This document shows positions 16,540 through 24,378 of a stretch of 64,000 nucleotides of DNA, one piece after another. The stretch covers positions 47,815 to 111,814 of the forward strand of contig NZ_SLYD01000010.1 in assembly GCF_004340945.1 (NCBI RefSeq), read 5' to 3'. Under the pieces are notes generated by a model. It was given only the letters and a program-made list of their open reading frames with translations, did no database searches and was not told the DNA's origin. The stretch's first letter is position 1. Each line of letters opens with the position of its first letter. Both the position numbers and the translations under genes were made by a program. The DNA is from Sphingomonas sp. PP-F2F-A104-K0414. GTDB lineage: Bacteria; Pseudomonadota; Alphaproteobacteria; Sphingomonadales; Sphingomonadaceae.

Positions 16540-17607
16540 ATGACTGATATGATCGAGCGCAAATCCGAGCCCTACAACGCCGAGCCGACGCCCGGCGCGC
16601 TGATCGAGCGGTTCCTGACGCCGCAGGCGCTGTTCTACGTGCGCAGCCATGGTGCGGTGCCTGATCTGCCTGCCGATCACCGGATCGAGGTCAGCGGGAT
16701 GAGCATGGAAAGACGCTCCTTCTCGGTGGAGGAGTTGAAGAGCGCGTTGGCCACGCGGACGGTGACGGCAGTTCTCCAGTGCGCCGGCAACCGGCGCACG
16801 GATCTTCAGCAGTTCGCAAAAACGTCCGGCGACCCGTGGGACGTGGGCGCGATCGGCAATGCGGAGTGGACCGGCGTACGACTGTCCGACGTACTGGATG
16901 CCGTCGGTGCGCCGGATGCGTCCGACCTGTTCGTGGCGTTCACCGGAGCGGACGAGGTGGACGTCGAAGGCGAGGAAGCATTGTTCGGGGTCTCGATCGC
17001 CATGGACAAGGCGCGGCAACCCGACGTCCTCATTGCCTGGGCGATGAACGGCGAGCCGCTGACGCCCGAACACGGCGCACCGATCCGCATGGTGGTGCCG
17101 GGCTATGCCGGGGTGCGGAGCGCCAAATGGCTGACACGGATCGAGGTGCGCGAGACGCCATCCGACGCACCGATCCAGGCGCACGACTACAAGCTCTTTC
17201 CTGCCGATGTGACGAGCGACACCGTCGACTGGAGCCAGGGTCTGACCATCAATGCCATGCCGCTCAACGCCGCGATCTGCGTGCCCGGCTCTGGCGAAAG
17301 CTTGCCGGCCGGGGAGGTGCGGATCGAGGGCTATGCCATCGCCTATGATCGCCGCGTCTCTCGGGTCGAAGTGTCGGTAAACGGTGGTCGCGACTGGCAA
17401 CAGGCGACGTTCACCGATGATCCGGAGGCGCACTGGGGTTGGCGGCGCTGGACCCTCGACGCCACGCTCGACAAGGGGCGCCAGCACCTTGTCGTGCGCG
17501 CCTTCGACGACACTGGACAGGGTCAGCCCGAGCGGCCGGATACGATGTGGAACTTCGCTGGCTATCTGTGCACCGCCTGGCATCATGTGCACGTGCTGGT
17601 CGAATGA
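16540..17607 (+). CDS. Cytoplasmic sulfite-oxidase-family molybdoenzyme
   Basis: The 355-residue protein has no signal peptide. It has the Mo-co domain with Cys81 in LQCAGNRR, the GNAEWTGVRLSDVL segment, and a C-terminal dimerisation domain with YDRRVSRVEVSVNGGRDW. It resembles the stand-alone eukaryote or plant-type sulfite oxidases more than SorA. Sulfite oxidation in the cytosol is likely from family and neighbourhood, with oxygen or another acceptor. It is divergent from the LysR gene and overlaps the next gene by 4 bp. Confidence 0.85.
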   Translation: MTDMIERKSEPYNAEPTPGALIERFLTPQALFYVRSHGAVPDLPADHRIEVSGMSMERRSFSVEELKSALATRTVTAVLQCAGNRRTDLQQFAKTSGDPWDVGAIGNAEWTGVRLSDVLDAVGAPDASDLFVAFTGADEVDVEGEEALFGVSIAMDKARQPDVLIAWAMNGEPLTPEHGAPIRMVVPGYAGVRSAKWLTRIEVRETPSDAPIQAHDYKLFPADVTSDTVDWSQGLTINAMPLNAAICVPGSGESLPAGEVRIEGYAIAYDRRVSRVEVSVNGGRDWQQATFTDDPEAHWGWRRWTLDATLDKGRQHLVVRAFDDTGQGQPERPDTMWNFAGYLCTAWHHVHVLVE

Positions 17608-18116
17608 TCGAAGCGTCAGCGGCACCGGATCTCGGCTTTTGGATCGATGCGATCGGGCGGCTGGTGGTGGCGACCGCGGCTGGGATGGTGCTCGGCTGGG
17701 AACGCTCGCGCGAGAACCGGCAGATCATGGGCTTGCGGACGCTGGGCCTCGTCGGTCTGGCGAGCTGCATCGCCGTGCAGGCGATCGTACACAGTGGCTT
17801 GCCGAATGTGAACGCCGATGCCGCAGGACGGGCGATGCAGGGCATTCTGTCCGGCGTCGGCTTCATCGGTGCCGGCGCTGTGCTGCGGGTCGGCCAGGGT
17901 CAGGAAGTGCATGGATTGGCGACTGCCGCATGCATCTGGGTAACAGCCACGATCGGCGCGGCAGCAGGGTTGGCGGTGTGGCCGCTCATCATCGGCGGGT
18001 TGAGCCTTGCGATGCTCGTACTGTTCGTCGGCGCTCCACTCGAACGTCGCATTCGCGAACGGGCCAGGCTGACTCCGGCAGAGGCCGACCGGAACGATGC
18101 CGCGCGCAAGCCGTGA
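17604..18116 (+). CDS. MgtC/SapB-family membrane protein
   Basis: Translation starts at the ATG overlapping the previous stop (ATGA). The 170-residue product has four to five TM segments with the MgtC pattern GMVLGWERSRENRQIMGLRTLGLVGLAS and GILSGVGFIGAGAVLR. MgtC proteins affect ATP synthase, magnesium homeostasis or pH response. Why one is coupled to a sulfite-oxidase homologue is not clear; envelope or pH stress from sulfite is a possible link. Confidence 0.85.
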   Translation: MIEASAAPDLGFWIDAIGRLVVATAAGMVLGWERSRENRQIMGLRTLGLVGLASCIAVQAIVHSGLPNVNADAAGRAMQGILSGVGFIGAGAVLRVGQGQEVHGLATAACIWVTATIGAAAGLAVWPLIIGGLSLAMLVLFVGAPLERRIRERARLTPAEADRNDAARKP

Positions 18117-18167
18117 TCCCGCTGGTCCGCCCAGTGCCTGTCGGCGCTGAGAACTGGCCAGGTGCTA

Positions 18168-18938
18168 TCAGGACACAAGCGCCGCATCGGCCTGGCGCTG
18201 GACCTCGTTGGCGATCGGATGCAGCTCGGCAGCGGGGCGCTCCCCCACCACACTATAGCCGATCCCGTCGACCGCCCATGTGACCCGGCCCATGGTCCCG
18301 CTGGACGTGCTGGTCATGCTTGCGCTCTTGTCGATTTGCATGGGCCTCGTCAGCACCGCAAGCTTCGACGCTTGCGGTCCATCATAGAGGAGCAGCGCTG
18401 CAGGGCCGTGGGGCGTCGCGACCAATCGCCCCCCGCCATAGCGGTAACCCGCTGTGCTGAGGTCCGGGATGGTCACGCGCTCACCCAATCGGCTGGAGGT
18501 CCATCGGATCAGCATGGCGCGCTGGTCGGGGCCGATTTCCGCCGGTCGAATCCGGTCGGCGGCATAGACACGGAAATTGTCGCTCGCCTCATTGGCCAGC
18601 GCCGCGATGCCCGCGTGGGGTTCGCCGCTCCACCGCGCGCTCGACCAACCACCGCCAAATCCGACCGCCAGCAGAAGCGACGCGGCGATGGCGAGTTGCC
18701 AAGGCGGTTGGCGTTGCCGTCCCCTGATGGCTGCGACGCGCATCGTCGCCGGGATCGGTTCCTCCGCGATGGGAGCGAACAGGGACGCAAGAGCTCGCGC
18801 CTGCTCCGCCTGCTCCCGCAAACGGGCATGCACGTCCGGCTGGCCTTCAAGGTAAGCGTCGACCAGACGCTGCCGCTCGGGCGACAGCCTTCCATCGATC
18901 CACGCGGCCAGATCGTCCTCTCCGATCGGGCTGGTCAT
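18168..18938 (-). CDS. Anti-sigma factor (membrane-anchored)
   Basis: The 256-residue protein has an N-terminal cytosolic domain (EDDLAAWIDGRLSPERQRLVDAYL) typical of anti-ECF factors without the HxxxCxxC zinc motif. One TM helix follows (about residues 80-97, LAIAASLLLAVGFGGGW), then a periplasmic part ending in a VVGERPAAELHPIANEV helix. It should hold the ECF sigma factor until a periplasmic signal arrives. Its start overlaps the sigma stop by 4 bp. Confidence 0.87.
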   Translation of the reverse strand: MTSPIGEDDLAAWIDGRLSPERQRLVDAYLEGQPDVHARLREQAEQARALASLFAPIAEEPIPATMRVAAIRGRQRQPPWQLAIAASLLLAVGFGGGWSSARWSGEPHAGIAALANEASDNFRVYAADRIRPAEIGPDQRAMLIRWTSSRLGERVTIPDLSTAGYRYGGGRLVATPHGPAALLLYDGPQASKLAVLTRPMQIDKSASMTSTSSGTMGRVTWAVDGIGYSVVGERPAAELHPIANEVQRQADAALVS

Positions 18939-19444
18939 CGAATACTCCTTAATCGTGGCCGTTCACCCTCGCGGAGGAGCGTCGCCAGACGGTCGCGCGC
19001 CCGCGATATGCGCGACATCACCGTTCCCAGCGGCACGCCGACGACGGCAGCGACTTCCCCATATGACAGACCTTCGACGGAAATGAGGAGCAGCACCGTC
19101 CGCTGCTCCTCGGGCAACGCATCAAGTGCGCGCAACAGGTCTCGGTGGTGCAGGCCTACGTCCTGATCGGCCGGGCGGCCGAGCGCAGCGTCGTCGACGA
19201 GGTGGAGCGGAACCGCCGTACCTCGCCGACTGTGCTGCCGCTGATGGTCGACCAACAGATTGTGCAGGATCGCGTAGACCCATGGGCGAACCTCCGCACC
19301 CCGTCGCTGGCGCCAGCGCCCGACCGCGCGCTCAAGGCAATCCTGCACCACGTCATCCGCCATCGCCGGATCGCGCAACCACGACCGGGCATAGCGGCGC
19401 AGACCGGGGATCAGTGGCTCGATCGCGGCGGCAAGCGGGTCCAT
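18935..19444 (-). CDS. ECF-family RNA polymerase sigma factor
   Basis: The 169-residue protein contains region 2 (RYARSWLRDPAMADDVVQDCLERA, with RPWVYAILHNLLVDHQR) and region 4 (LPEEQRTVLLLISVEGLSYGEVAAVVGVPLGTVMSRISRAR). It has the usual ECF length. It lies 1 bp after the beta-propeller gene and overlaps the anti-sigma gene, so the four genes form one operon, probably self-activated from the promoter in front of the DUF305 gene. Confidence 0.93.
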   Translation of the reverse strand: MDPLAAAIEPLIPGLRRYARSWLRDPAMADDVVQDCLERAVGRWRQRRGAEVRPWVYAILHNLLVDHQRQHSRRGTAVPLHLVDDAALGRPADQDVGLHHRDLLRALDALPEEQRTVLLLISVEGLSYGEVAAVVGVPLGTVMSRISRARDRLATLLREGERPRLRSIR

Positions 19445-19445
19445 C

Positions 19446-20885
19446 TCAGTCGCGCTGCACCTGCACGATGCGGCCCGGAGCGCCGTTCACCACCTCGGCG
19501 ACCGCCAGAAAACGCCGGGGTGCCGCGGTGCTGCCTTGAACGATCTGCCGGATCGGACCCGACGCGTTGACGATCGCCGCACCTGCCGGATTGCTCATGA
19601 AGTTCGCAAGCGGCTCTACCGCACCGCTGCCGTCCGCGTTGGCGGTGAGCACGAGCATGTAAGGCTTCTTGGGCTGCAAACCGGTAACGGCACTCTGCAC
19701 GACCTGAATGATGCCCTGGTCGAAGAGGGTAATGCTGCTTGCAGCACCATTGCCGCGAACCGGCCCCATGTTCAGATGCACCGCCTTGCCTGCCGTACCG
19801 AGCGGTTGAAGATTGTCGGTGCCGAGGCCTGTCGGAATAGCGTTCGGCACATAGGCGATCGCCTGCGGTGCCTGTCCGACCGGCACGGTGGCAACGACCT
19901 TGTTGCCGGCGGTGTCGATCGCGGCAAGTTCATCAGCATTCTCCAGCCCGACATAGATGCGCCGGCCGTCGCCCGATGGCCAGACACCGTGCGGCATCTT
20001 GCCGACCGGGATGGTGGCGACAAGCGCGAAGTCGGACGTGCGGAACACCTTCACCGCGTTTTCCCCGCCTACCGTGACATAGGCGAACTGTCCCCTGACC
20101 GTGCGGGCGAAGTTGACGTGATTGGTGATCGGTCCGGTATCCAGCACCTTGAGGATCGCGAAAGGCGGCTTGGCATCGAATGCGACCGTCTTGCCGATGT
20201 CCTTCAGCGTGAACCACACCTGCTTGCCGTCCGGCGTCGCGGCGATGTTGGGACAGAACGGACTCGGCTGCGCCACCTGTCCGACCTGCGCGTGGGTCGA
20301 GACATCGAACACGGCCAGCACCGGATTGAACGAGGAACAGACATAGCCGTATCGGCCATCGGGAGAGAAGATCGTCATGCCCGGACCACCGGGCGTCTTG
20401 ATGCGACCGGTCTCCTTGTACGTCTTGGGGTCGAGCACGGCGATGTAATCCTCGCCGCGTACCGTAACCCACACCTCCTTGCCGTCCGGCGTGAAGAACG
20501 CCTCATGCGGGCTGCGCCCGACATAGGTCGTGTGCTTGACGGTGTTGGTGGCGGTGTCGATCCACGACACGGCGTTGGATCCGATCGACACGACCGCCAG
20601 TGTTTTCCCGTCCGGCGAGAAGCCGAGGCCGTGAACCAGCACCTGCCCCTTGTAGAGCGGGGAAAAATTCATCGGCTGCGGATCGCCGAGCTTGATGACG
20701 CCGAGCAACCTGTTGTCGGCCGGGTCCGTCACCGACACCGTGTTGGAGAATTGTTCGGATGCATAGACGCGGTCGCGGTGGCTGACAGGCACGTCCTTGG
20801 CGTTCCACGGCGCCTGCTGGGCCATGGCAATGCCCGGTGCGGCGCTCATCAGCAAGGCGGCCGAGCGCAGGAAGGTCCGGATCAT
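19446..20885 (-). CDS. Periplasmic YVTN beta-propeller protein
   Basis: From the ATG at 20885 the product is 479 residues with a signal peptide (MIRTFLRSAALLMSAAPGIAMA). Repeats of the YVTN type follow, such as NTVSVTDPADNRLLGVIKLG, SWIDTATNTVKHTTYVG and IAVLDPKTYKETGRIKTPGG. This makes a seven-bladed propeller likely. The last 100 residues are a separate domain (KPYMLVLTANADGSGAVEPLANF) unlike the blades. It is one base away from the DUF305 gene. It may sense or bind a small molecule or metal in the periplasm; the ligand is unknown. Confidence 0.85.
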   Translation of the reverse strand: MIRTFLRSAALLMSAAPGIAMAQQAPWNAKDVPVSHRDRVYASEQFSNTVSVTDPADNRLLGVIKLGDPQPMNFSPLYKGQVLVHGLGFSPDGKTLAVVSIGSNAVSWIDTATNTVKHTTYVGRSPHEAFFTPDGKEVWVTVRGEDYIAVLDPKTYKETGRIKTPGGPGMTIFSPDGRYGYVCSSFNPVLAVFDVSTHAQVGQVAQPSPFCPNIAATPDGKQVWFTLKDIGKTVAFDAKPPFAILKVLDTGPITNHVNFARTVRGQFAYVTVGGENAVKVFRTSDFALVATIPVGKMPHGVWPSGDGRRIYVGLENADELAAIDTAGNKVVATVPVGQAPQAIAYVPNAIPTGLGTDNLQPLGTAGKAVHLNMGPVRGNGAASSITLFDQGIIQVVQSAVTGLQPKKPYMLVLTANADGSGAVEPLANFMSNPAGAAIVNASGPIRQIVQGSTAAPRRFLAVAEVVNGAPGRIVQVQRD

Positions 20886-20886
20886 G

Positions 20887-21270
20887 TCAGTGCTCCATAT
20901 GGCTGTGGTAGTCGCCGCCCTGCGTCGGGGCTGGCGTCGAAGGGGGTAGCGGCTGACCAATCGCCAACTTCATGGCGGCGATCTCCTGCTGCTGATCGAT
21001 GATGATCTCCTGCGCAATGCGCTTGAGCTGCTCGTTATGACCGTAGCGCAGCTCTGCCACCGCCATATCAATGGCGCCCTGGTGATGCGGAAGCATCATT
21101 GCGACGAAGTCGCGGTCGACGTCGCCGGACGGCTTGACCATCATGCCCGCCATCATCCGGTCCATCGCGGCAGATACCATGCTGGCGTAGCCATCGGCGG
21201 GGGCGGCCGCGACTGCGCCGGTGAGCATGGCCGAAGCAGTCAGACCCAGCATCCAATTTCGTCTACGCAT
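20887..21270 (-). CDS. DUF305 periplasmic protein
   Basis: The ATG at 21270 follows a GGAGG box. The 127-residue product has a signal peptide (RRNWMLGLTASAMLTGAVAAAPA). The DUF305 helical domain shows DFVAMMLPHHQGAIDMAVAEL, then HNEQLKRIAQEIIIDQQQEIAAM, with the HH pair and Met residues that suggest a metal site. DUF305 proteins are often linked to copper or oxidative stress. It is the first gene of the operon with the propeller, sigma and anti-sigma genes. Confidence 0.88.
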   Translation of the reverse strand: MRRRNWMLGLTASAMLTGAVAAAPADGYASMVSAAMDRMMAGMMVKPSGDVDRDFVAMMLPHHQGAIDMAVAELRYGHNEQLKRIAQEIIIDQQQEIAAMKLAIGQPLPPSTPAPTQGGDYHSHMEH

Positions 21271-21299
21271 AAGCCTCCGGCGCATCAGTCTCGAAAGCG

Positions 21300-21326
21300 T
21301 AGACGACGCCCGTCGAGATTTATTCC
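21300..21326 (-). promoter_or_regulatory. Candidate ECF promoter of the DUF305 operon
   Basis: On the minus strand GGAATAA (21326-21320) and CGTCTA (21305-21300) are separated by 14 bp. This resembles the GGAAT / CGTC boxes of ECF-type promoters. The ATG follows about 30 bp downstream. I infer autoregulation by the sigma factor of this operon. Confidence 0.5.
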
Positions 21327-21420
21327 ATGGTTGAGCCAATTATTGATCCTCAGCAAAACAATGGTCTCATCGTGACCCTGCCGATGGTTGACCAGGTCGC
21401 CGTCGGACAGCATATGCTCG

Positions 21421-21490
21421 GCACGGCGATGGATTTCCGCCGGGCCATTCGGCCGAACCGCCCTCGCAAGGGTCGATGATTCCTACCAGG
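21421..21490 (+). promoter_or_regulatory. Fluoride riboswitch (crcB motif)
   Basis: The conserved parts are in order: GGCGATGG (21425-21432), a CCGCC return strand (21437-21441), a short ggcca/ggcc hairpin, AACCGCC (21456-21462), a small ccct/aggg hairpin and CGATGATTCCTAC (21474-21486). This is the consensus order of crcB-motif RNA. The AAGGAGG ribosome binding site of the next gene follows 18 bases later, so control of translation is likely. The downstream CLC-F antiporter fits the known role. Confidence 0.9.
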
Positions 21491-21515
21491 CGCCGGAAGG
21501 CAGCAAGGAGGAATC

Positions 21516-22871
21516 GTGCGCGCGACATTTCGCAATCTCTACGACCAGTTCAACATGGCAGCGTTCATTCGCGATCGCCGCACCCATGCCATGTCGGTGC
21601 TGCGATGGGCCTTGATCCTGGTCCCGATGGCCGCAATGGTGGGAACGCTCTGCGCGGCTTTCTTGTGGAGCCTCGATGCCGTGACCCGGCTTCGCTTTGC
21701 CTTTCCCTGGCTGCTCTACCTGCTGCCGATCGGCGGGTTCGTGGTCGGACTGCTTTACCATCTGACCGGCCGCTCGGTGGAGGGCGGCAACAACCTTATT
21801 GTCGAGCAGATCCACGAACCGGGCGGGGGGGTGCCACTGCGGATGGCACCGCTGATCTTCTTCGGCACGGTGGTGACCCATCTGTTTGGCGGTTCGGCCG
21901 GGCGCGAAGGCACCGCCGTCCAGTTGGGCGGCAGTCTCGCCAGCGGTTTCGGTCGCGCGCTCAAGCTCGATGCTGACGGCACCCGCATCCTGCTGATGGG
22001 GGGCATTGCGGCCGGGTTCGGCGCGGTGTTCGGCACGCCCATCGCAGGGGCGGTGTTCGCACTGGAGGTGTTGGCGATCGGGCGTGTCGAATATCGCGCG
22101 CTGGTGCCGTGCCTGGTCGCGGCACTGGTCGGCGACTGGACGTGCCTTGCCTGGGGCATCCATCACGGCGTCTACCGGATCGATGCGCTGGTGCCGGTCG
22201 ATGCGCTGCTCGTCACCAAGGCGGGCGTCGCCGGGGTTGCGTTCGGGCTGGTCGGTCTCGCCTTCGCCGAAGCCAATCACACGCTCGGCGGGTGGCTCAA
22301 GCGCATCGTCTCCTATGGCCCGTTACGCCCCGCCATTGGCGGCATCGCGGTCATCGCGCTCGTCTACCTGTTCGGAACGCGCGACTATCTCGGACTCGGC
22401 ACGTTGGCAGCGACGCCCGACAGCCTCACCATCGCCAGCTTCTTCGGACCGGACACGCATCCGTGGAGCTGGGCGATCAAGCTGCTGTTCACCGTCGTCA
22501 CGCTCAGCGCCGGCTTCAAGGGTGGCGAGGTGACACCGCTGTTCTTCATCGGCGCGGCGCTCGGCAACGCACTCGCCCCCATGTTCGGCGTGCCCACCAG
22601 CGTATTCGCCGCGCTCGGCTTCGTCGCGCTGTTCGCGGGCGCGGCCAACACCCCGCTCGCCTGCACCTTCATGGGCATCGAACTGTTCGGCGCTGCCTAT
22701 GCGGTGCCGATCGCGGTGGCCTGCTTCGTCGCCTACCTCTGCTCCGGTCATAACGGCATCTACCTGTCGCAGCGCGTCGCGGTGCCGAAGGTGCCGGCGA
22801 CCGGCCTCACCCCGAACGCGACGCTTCGCGAGGCGCGGGCACACCGCGCCTCGCGAAGCCCACGCTCCTGA
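21516..22871 (+). CDS. CLC-F type fluoride/proton antiporter
   Basis: The GTG start follows AAGGAGG (21505-21511). The 451-residue membrane protein belongs to the CLC family. GSAGREGTAVQLGG carries the gating Glu. The chloride-binding GSGIP motif is replaced by GNNLI, and GFKGGEVTPLF stands where chloride CLCs have GxFxP; both changes are those described for CLC-F fluoride antiporters. It should export fluoride in exchange for protons. The last residues are encoded by a perfect 16-bp inverted repeat, which gives an odd Arg/Ser-rich tail. Confidence 0.9.
   Translation: MRATFRNLYDQFNMAAFIRDRRTHAMSVLRWALILVPMAAMVGTLCAAFLWSLDAVTRLRFAFPWLLYLLPIGGFVVGLLYHLTGRSVEGGNNLIVEQIHEPGGGVPLRMAPLIFFGTVVTHLFGGSAGREGTAVQLGGSLASGFGRALKLDADGTRILLMGGIAAGFGAVFGTPIAGAVFALEVLAIGRVEYRALVPCLVAALVGDWTCLAWGIHHGVYRIDALVPVDALLVTKAGVAGVAFGLVGLAFAEANHTLGGWLKRIVSYGPLRPAIGGIAVIALVYLFGTRDYLGLGTLAATPDSLTIASFFGPDTHPWSWAIKLLFTVVTLSAGFKGGEVTPLFFIGAALGNALAPMFGVPTSVFAALGFVALFAGAANTPLACTFMGIELFGAAYAVPIAVACFVAYLCSGHNGIYLSQRVAVPKVPATGLTPNATLREARAHRASRSPRS
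22823..22859 (+). repeat. Perfect 16-bp inverted repeat at the 3' end of the fluoride antiporter gene
   Basis: GCTTCGCGAGGCGCGG (22823-22838) and CCGCGCCTCGCGAAGC (22844-22859) are separated by gcaca. No T-tract follows, so it is not a standard terminator. It encodes part of the C-terminal tail of the antiporter and stands between it and the DUF190 pseudogene. Confidence 0.8.
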
Positions 22872-22897
22872 TCCCCCCACCAATCGAGGGTTTGTCC

Positions 22898-23268
22898 ATG
22901 CCCAATCGTTTCACCGTCCAGCATCGCGAAATCGGCATGCTGCGTATCTACATGAAACCGTCCGACCGAATTGGTGAGCGCAGCCTGCGTACGCTGTGGG
23001 CTGCCAAGCCGCTCTATCGCGAGCTAATCCAGACGGCATCATCAATGCCGTCGCGCAACACACGCACTATGGGTTCAGCAACCACGGCCAGATCCGCGAG
23101 AACGGATCGGAGGCGGCCGATCCCCATCTGACGATCTGCGTCGAACTCGTCGGCGAACGCGACCAGCTCGACCGGTTCTGCCGGCGACATGGCGACCTGC
23201 TCGGCGACAAGGTGATCGTCTACAAGCAGCTGGAACACTGGTCGGTCATGCCGCGGTTCGACCGATGA
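22898..23268 (+). pseudogene. DUF190 protein gene, frameshifted
   Basis: The first frame gives MPNRFTVQHREIGMLRIYMK up to KPLYRELIQTA, and a second frame continues with DGIINAVAQHTHYGFSNHGQI and LTICVELVGERDQLDRFCRRHGD to the stop. Together they make one DUF190 protein of about 123 residues, a family found beside fluoride exporters. The break lies near 23030-23040 and needs a loss of one base (or a deletion of 1 mod 3). A GAGGG box precedes the ATG. Sequencing error cannot be excluded, but the next gene is broken too. Confidence 0.8.
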
Positions 23269-23994
23269 CACCAATGATCGAATATGGGCTGCTGATCGTC
23301 GGTGCATTTGCGGCTGCTGCAATCTCGGGTTCGGCCGGGTTTGGCGGGGCACTGCTGTTGCTGCCGCTGCTGATTTAAGTCGTCGGCGTGACCGAAGCGG
23401 TGACGCTGCTGACGATCGTCCAGATCATCGGCAACGGTGCGCCGGCCGGGATGGGCTGGGCTGGCGCCAATCCGTTGGCGGCCCGTGTTGCTGTTCCTCT
23501 CCGCTGCCATACCGTTCTCGATGCTGGGCGCATTGTCGTTCGCGTCGCTACCGACGGCGCTCGTTGCGCGGATCGTGGGCGTGGCGATCCTGCTGTTCGT
23601 CATCCTGAAGGCCACGGGCATGATCGCGTTTAAACCCTCGCGCCGCGTGCTGGTGATCGGGGGCGGTGTGACCGGCCTGTTGTCCGGGCTAGTCGGGAGC
23701 GCCGGGCCGCTCGGCGCAGCGGTGTTCCTGAGCCTCGGTTTGCCACCGCTTGCCTATGTCGCGAGTGACGCGGTCGCCTCGATCGTGATGCACAGTGCCA
23801 AGACAATTGTTTACGGCGCGACGATCGACCTTGGACCAACCTTCTGGCCGCTGGCGATCGCGATGGGGCTGGCGATGATCGTTGGCACCTGGGCGGGGTG
23901 CTTGCTCATCAAGCGTCTGCCCGTTGAGCGCTTCCGCCAGCTCGTCATGGTCCTGCTCGCGCTGATCGCGACCGAGATGATCGTCATGGGTTAG
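23265..23994 (+). pseudogene. TauE/SafE-family permease gene with stop and frameshift
   Basis: The ATG overlaps the DUF190 stop (ATGA). The frame gives an N-terminal TM segment (ISGSAGFGGALLLLPLLI) and then hits TAA at 23377-23379. It continues in the same frame with VVGVTEAVTLLTIVQIIGNG, and near 23470-23485 shifts by +1 to RWRPVLLFLSAAIPF and on to the natural end. Two independent lesions are needed, so the gene is likely dead. TauE/SafE proteins export sulfur compounds or other anions. Here the gene may have belonged to the fluoride operon. Confidence 0.82.
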
Positions 23995-24003
23995 TGGGAG
24001 GAT

Positions 24004-24143
24004 TGTCGCGAATATCCTGAGTTTCGCTACACCAGCTCAAGCGTGGTCGGCTGACGGCGTAGCTGTCGCGAATGTCAGTCGCGGAATTACGCGACTTTCA
24101 ACGCACATCTGCGACACGCTAACCTGTGCGTTAACGGTGTCGC
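24004..24143 (+). repeat. Cluster of GTCGC boxes with an 8-bp inverted repeat
   Basis: TGTCGCGAAT occurs at 24004-24013 and 24064-24073, further GTCGC/GCGAC boxes occur at 24078-24083, 24090-24095, 24111-24116 and 24138-24143, and AACGCACA (24100-24107) pairs perfectly with TGTGCGTT (24125-24132). This density in a non-coding gap suggests a recombination or protein-binding site. No recombinase gene is adjacent. Confidence 0.5.
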
Positions 24144-24276
24144 TACGCAGGAGCCGGTGCCCGGCTCGTTCAGCTGAGCCGCAGCCAACCGCGCGGCCGG
24201 ACGGCGGCTTTCAGGGAGCAGAAAAGTTGTCCTGAATGACTTACTATGGGTCGGAAGTCGCCCGGCAGCTTTCGCC

Positions 24277-24331
24277 GAAACGCCGCCCAACAGCGGACAG
24301 GCGGTTTTCCACCAGGATGCAGACCTTCCGC
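24277..24331 (+). repeat. Dispersed palindromic intergenic repeat, copy C (diverged)
   Basis: It shares cgccgccc, an aacagc box, tttccaccag and atgcagac.ttccgc in the same order with copy B at 61340-61432. The left end is not recognisable. Confidence 0.5.
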
Positions 24332-24378
24332 TTCCAGAGGATCGACAGGTGGTTGCCCCCTGCCCTTCCCGCCAAGTT

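Larger units (their letters stand above)
23995..24378. other. Non-coding gap with two repeat structures
   Basis: The gap holds the GTCGC-box cluster (24004-24143) and dispersed repeat copy C (24277-24331). I see no gene in it. Confidence 0.6.

Noticed and set aside
21327..21479. A 50-codon plus-strand frame (MVEPIIDPQQNN...) ahead of the CLC gene
   Set aside because: Its second half coincides with the conserved fluoride-riboswitch core, and its 5' end lies in the promoter region of the divergent DUF305 operon.
24277..24331. CRISPR-like repeats suggested by recurring boxes
   Set aside because: The copies are tens of kb apart and single; no regularly spaced array and no cas gene is present in the window.
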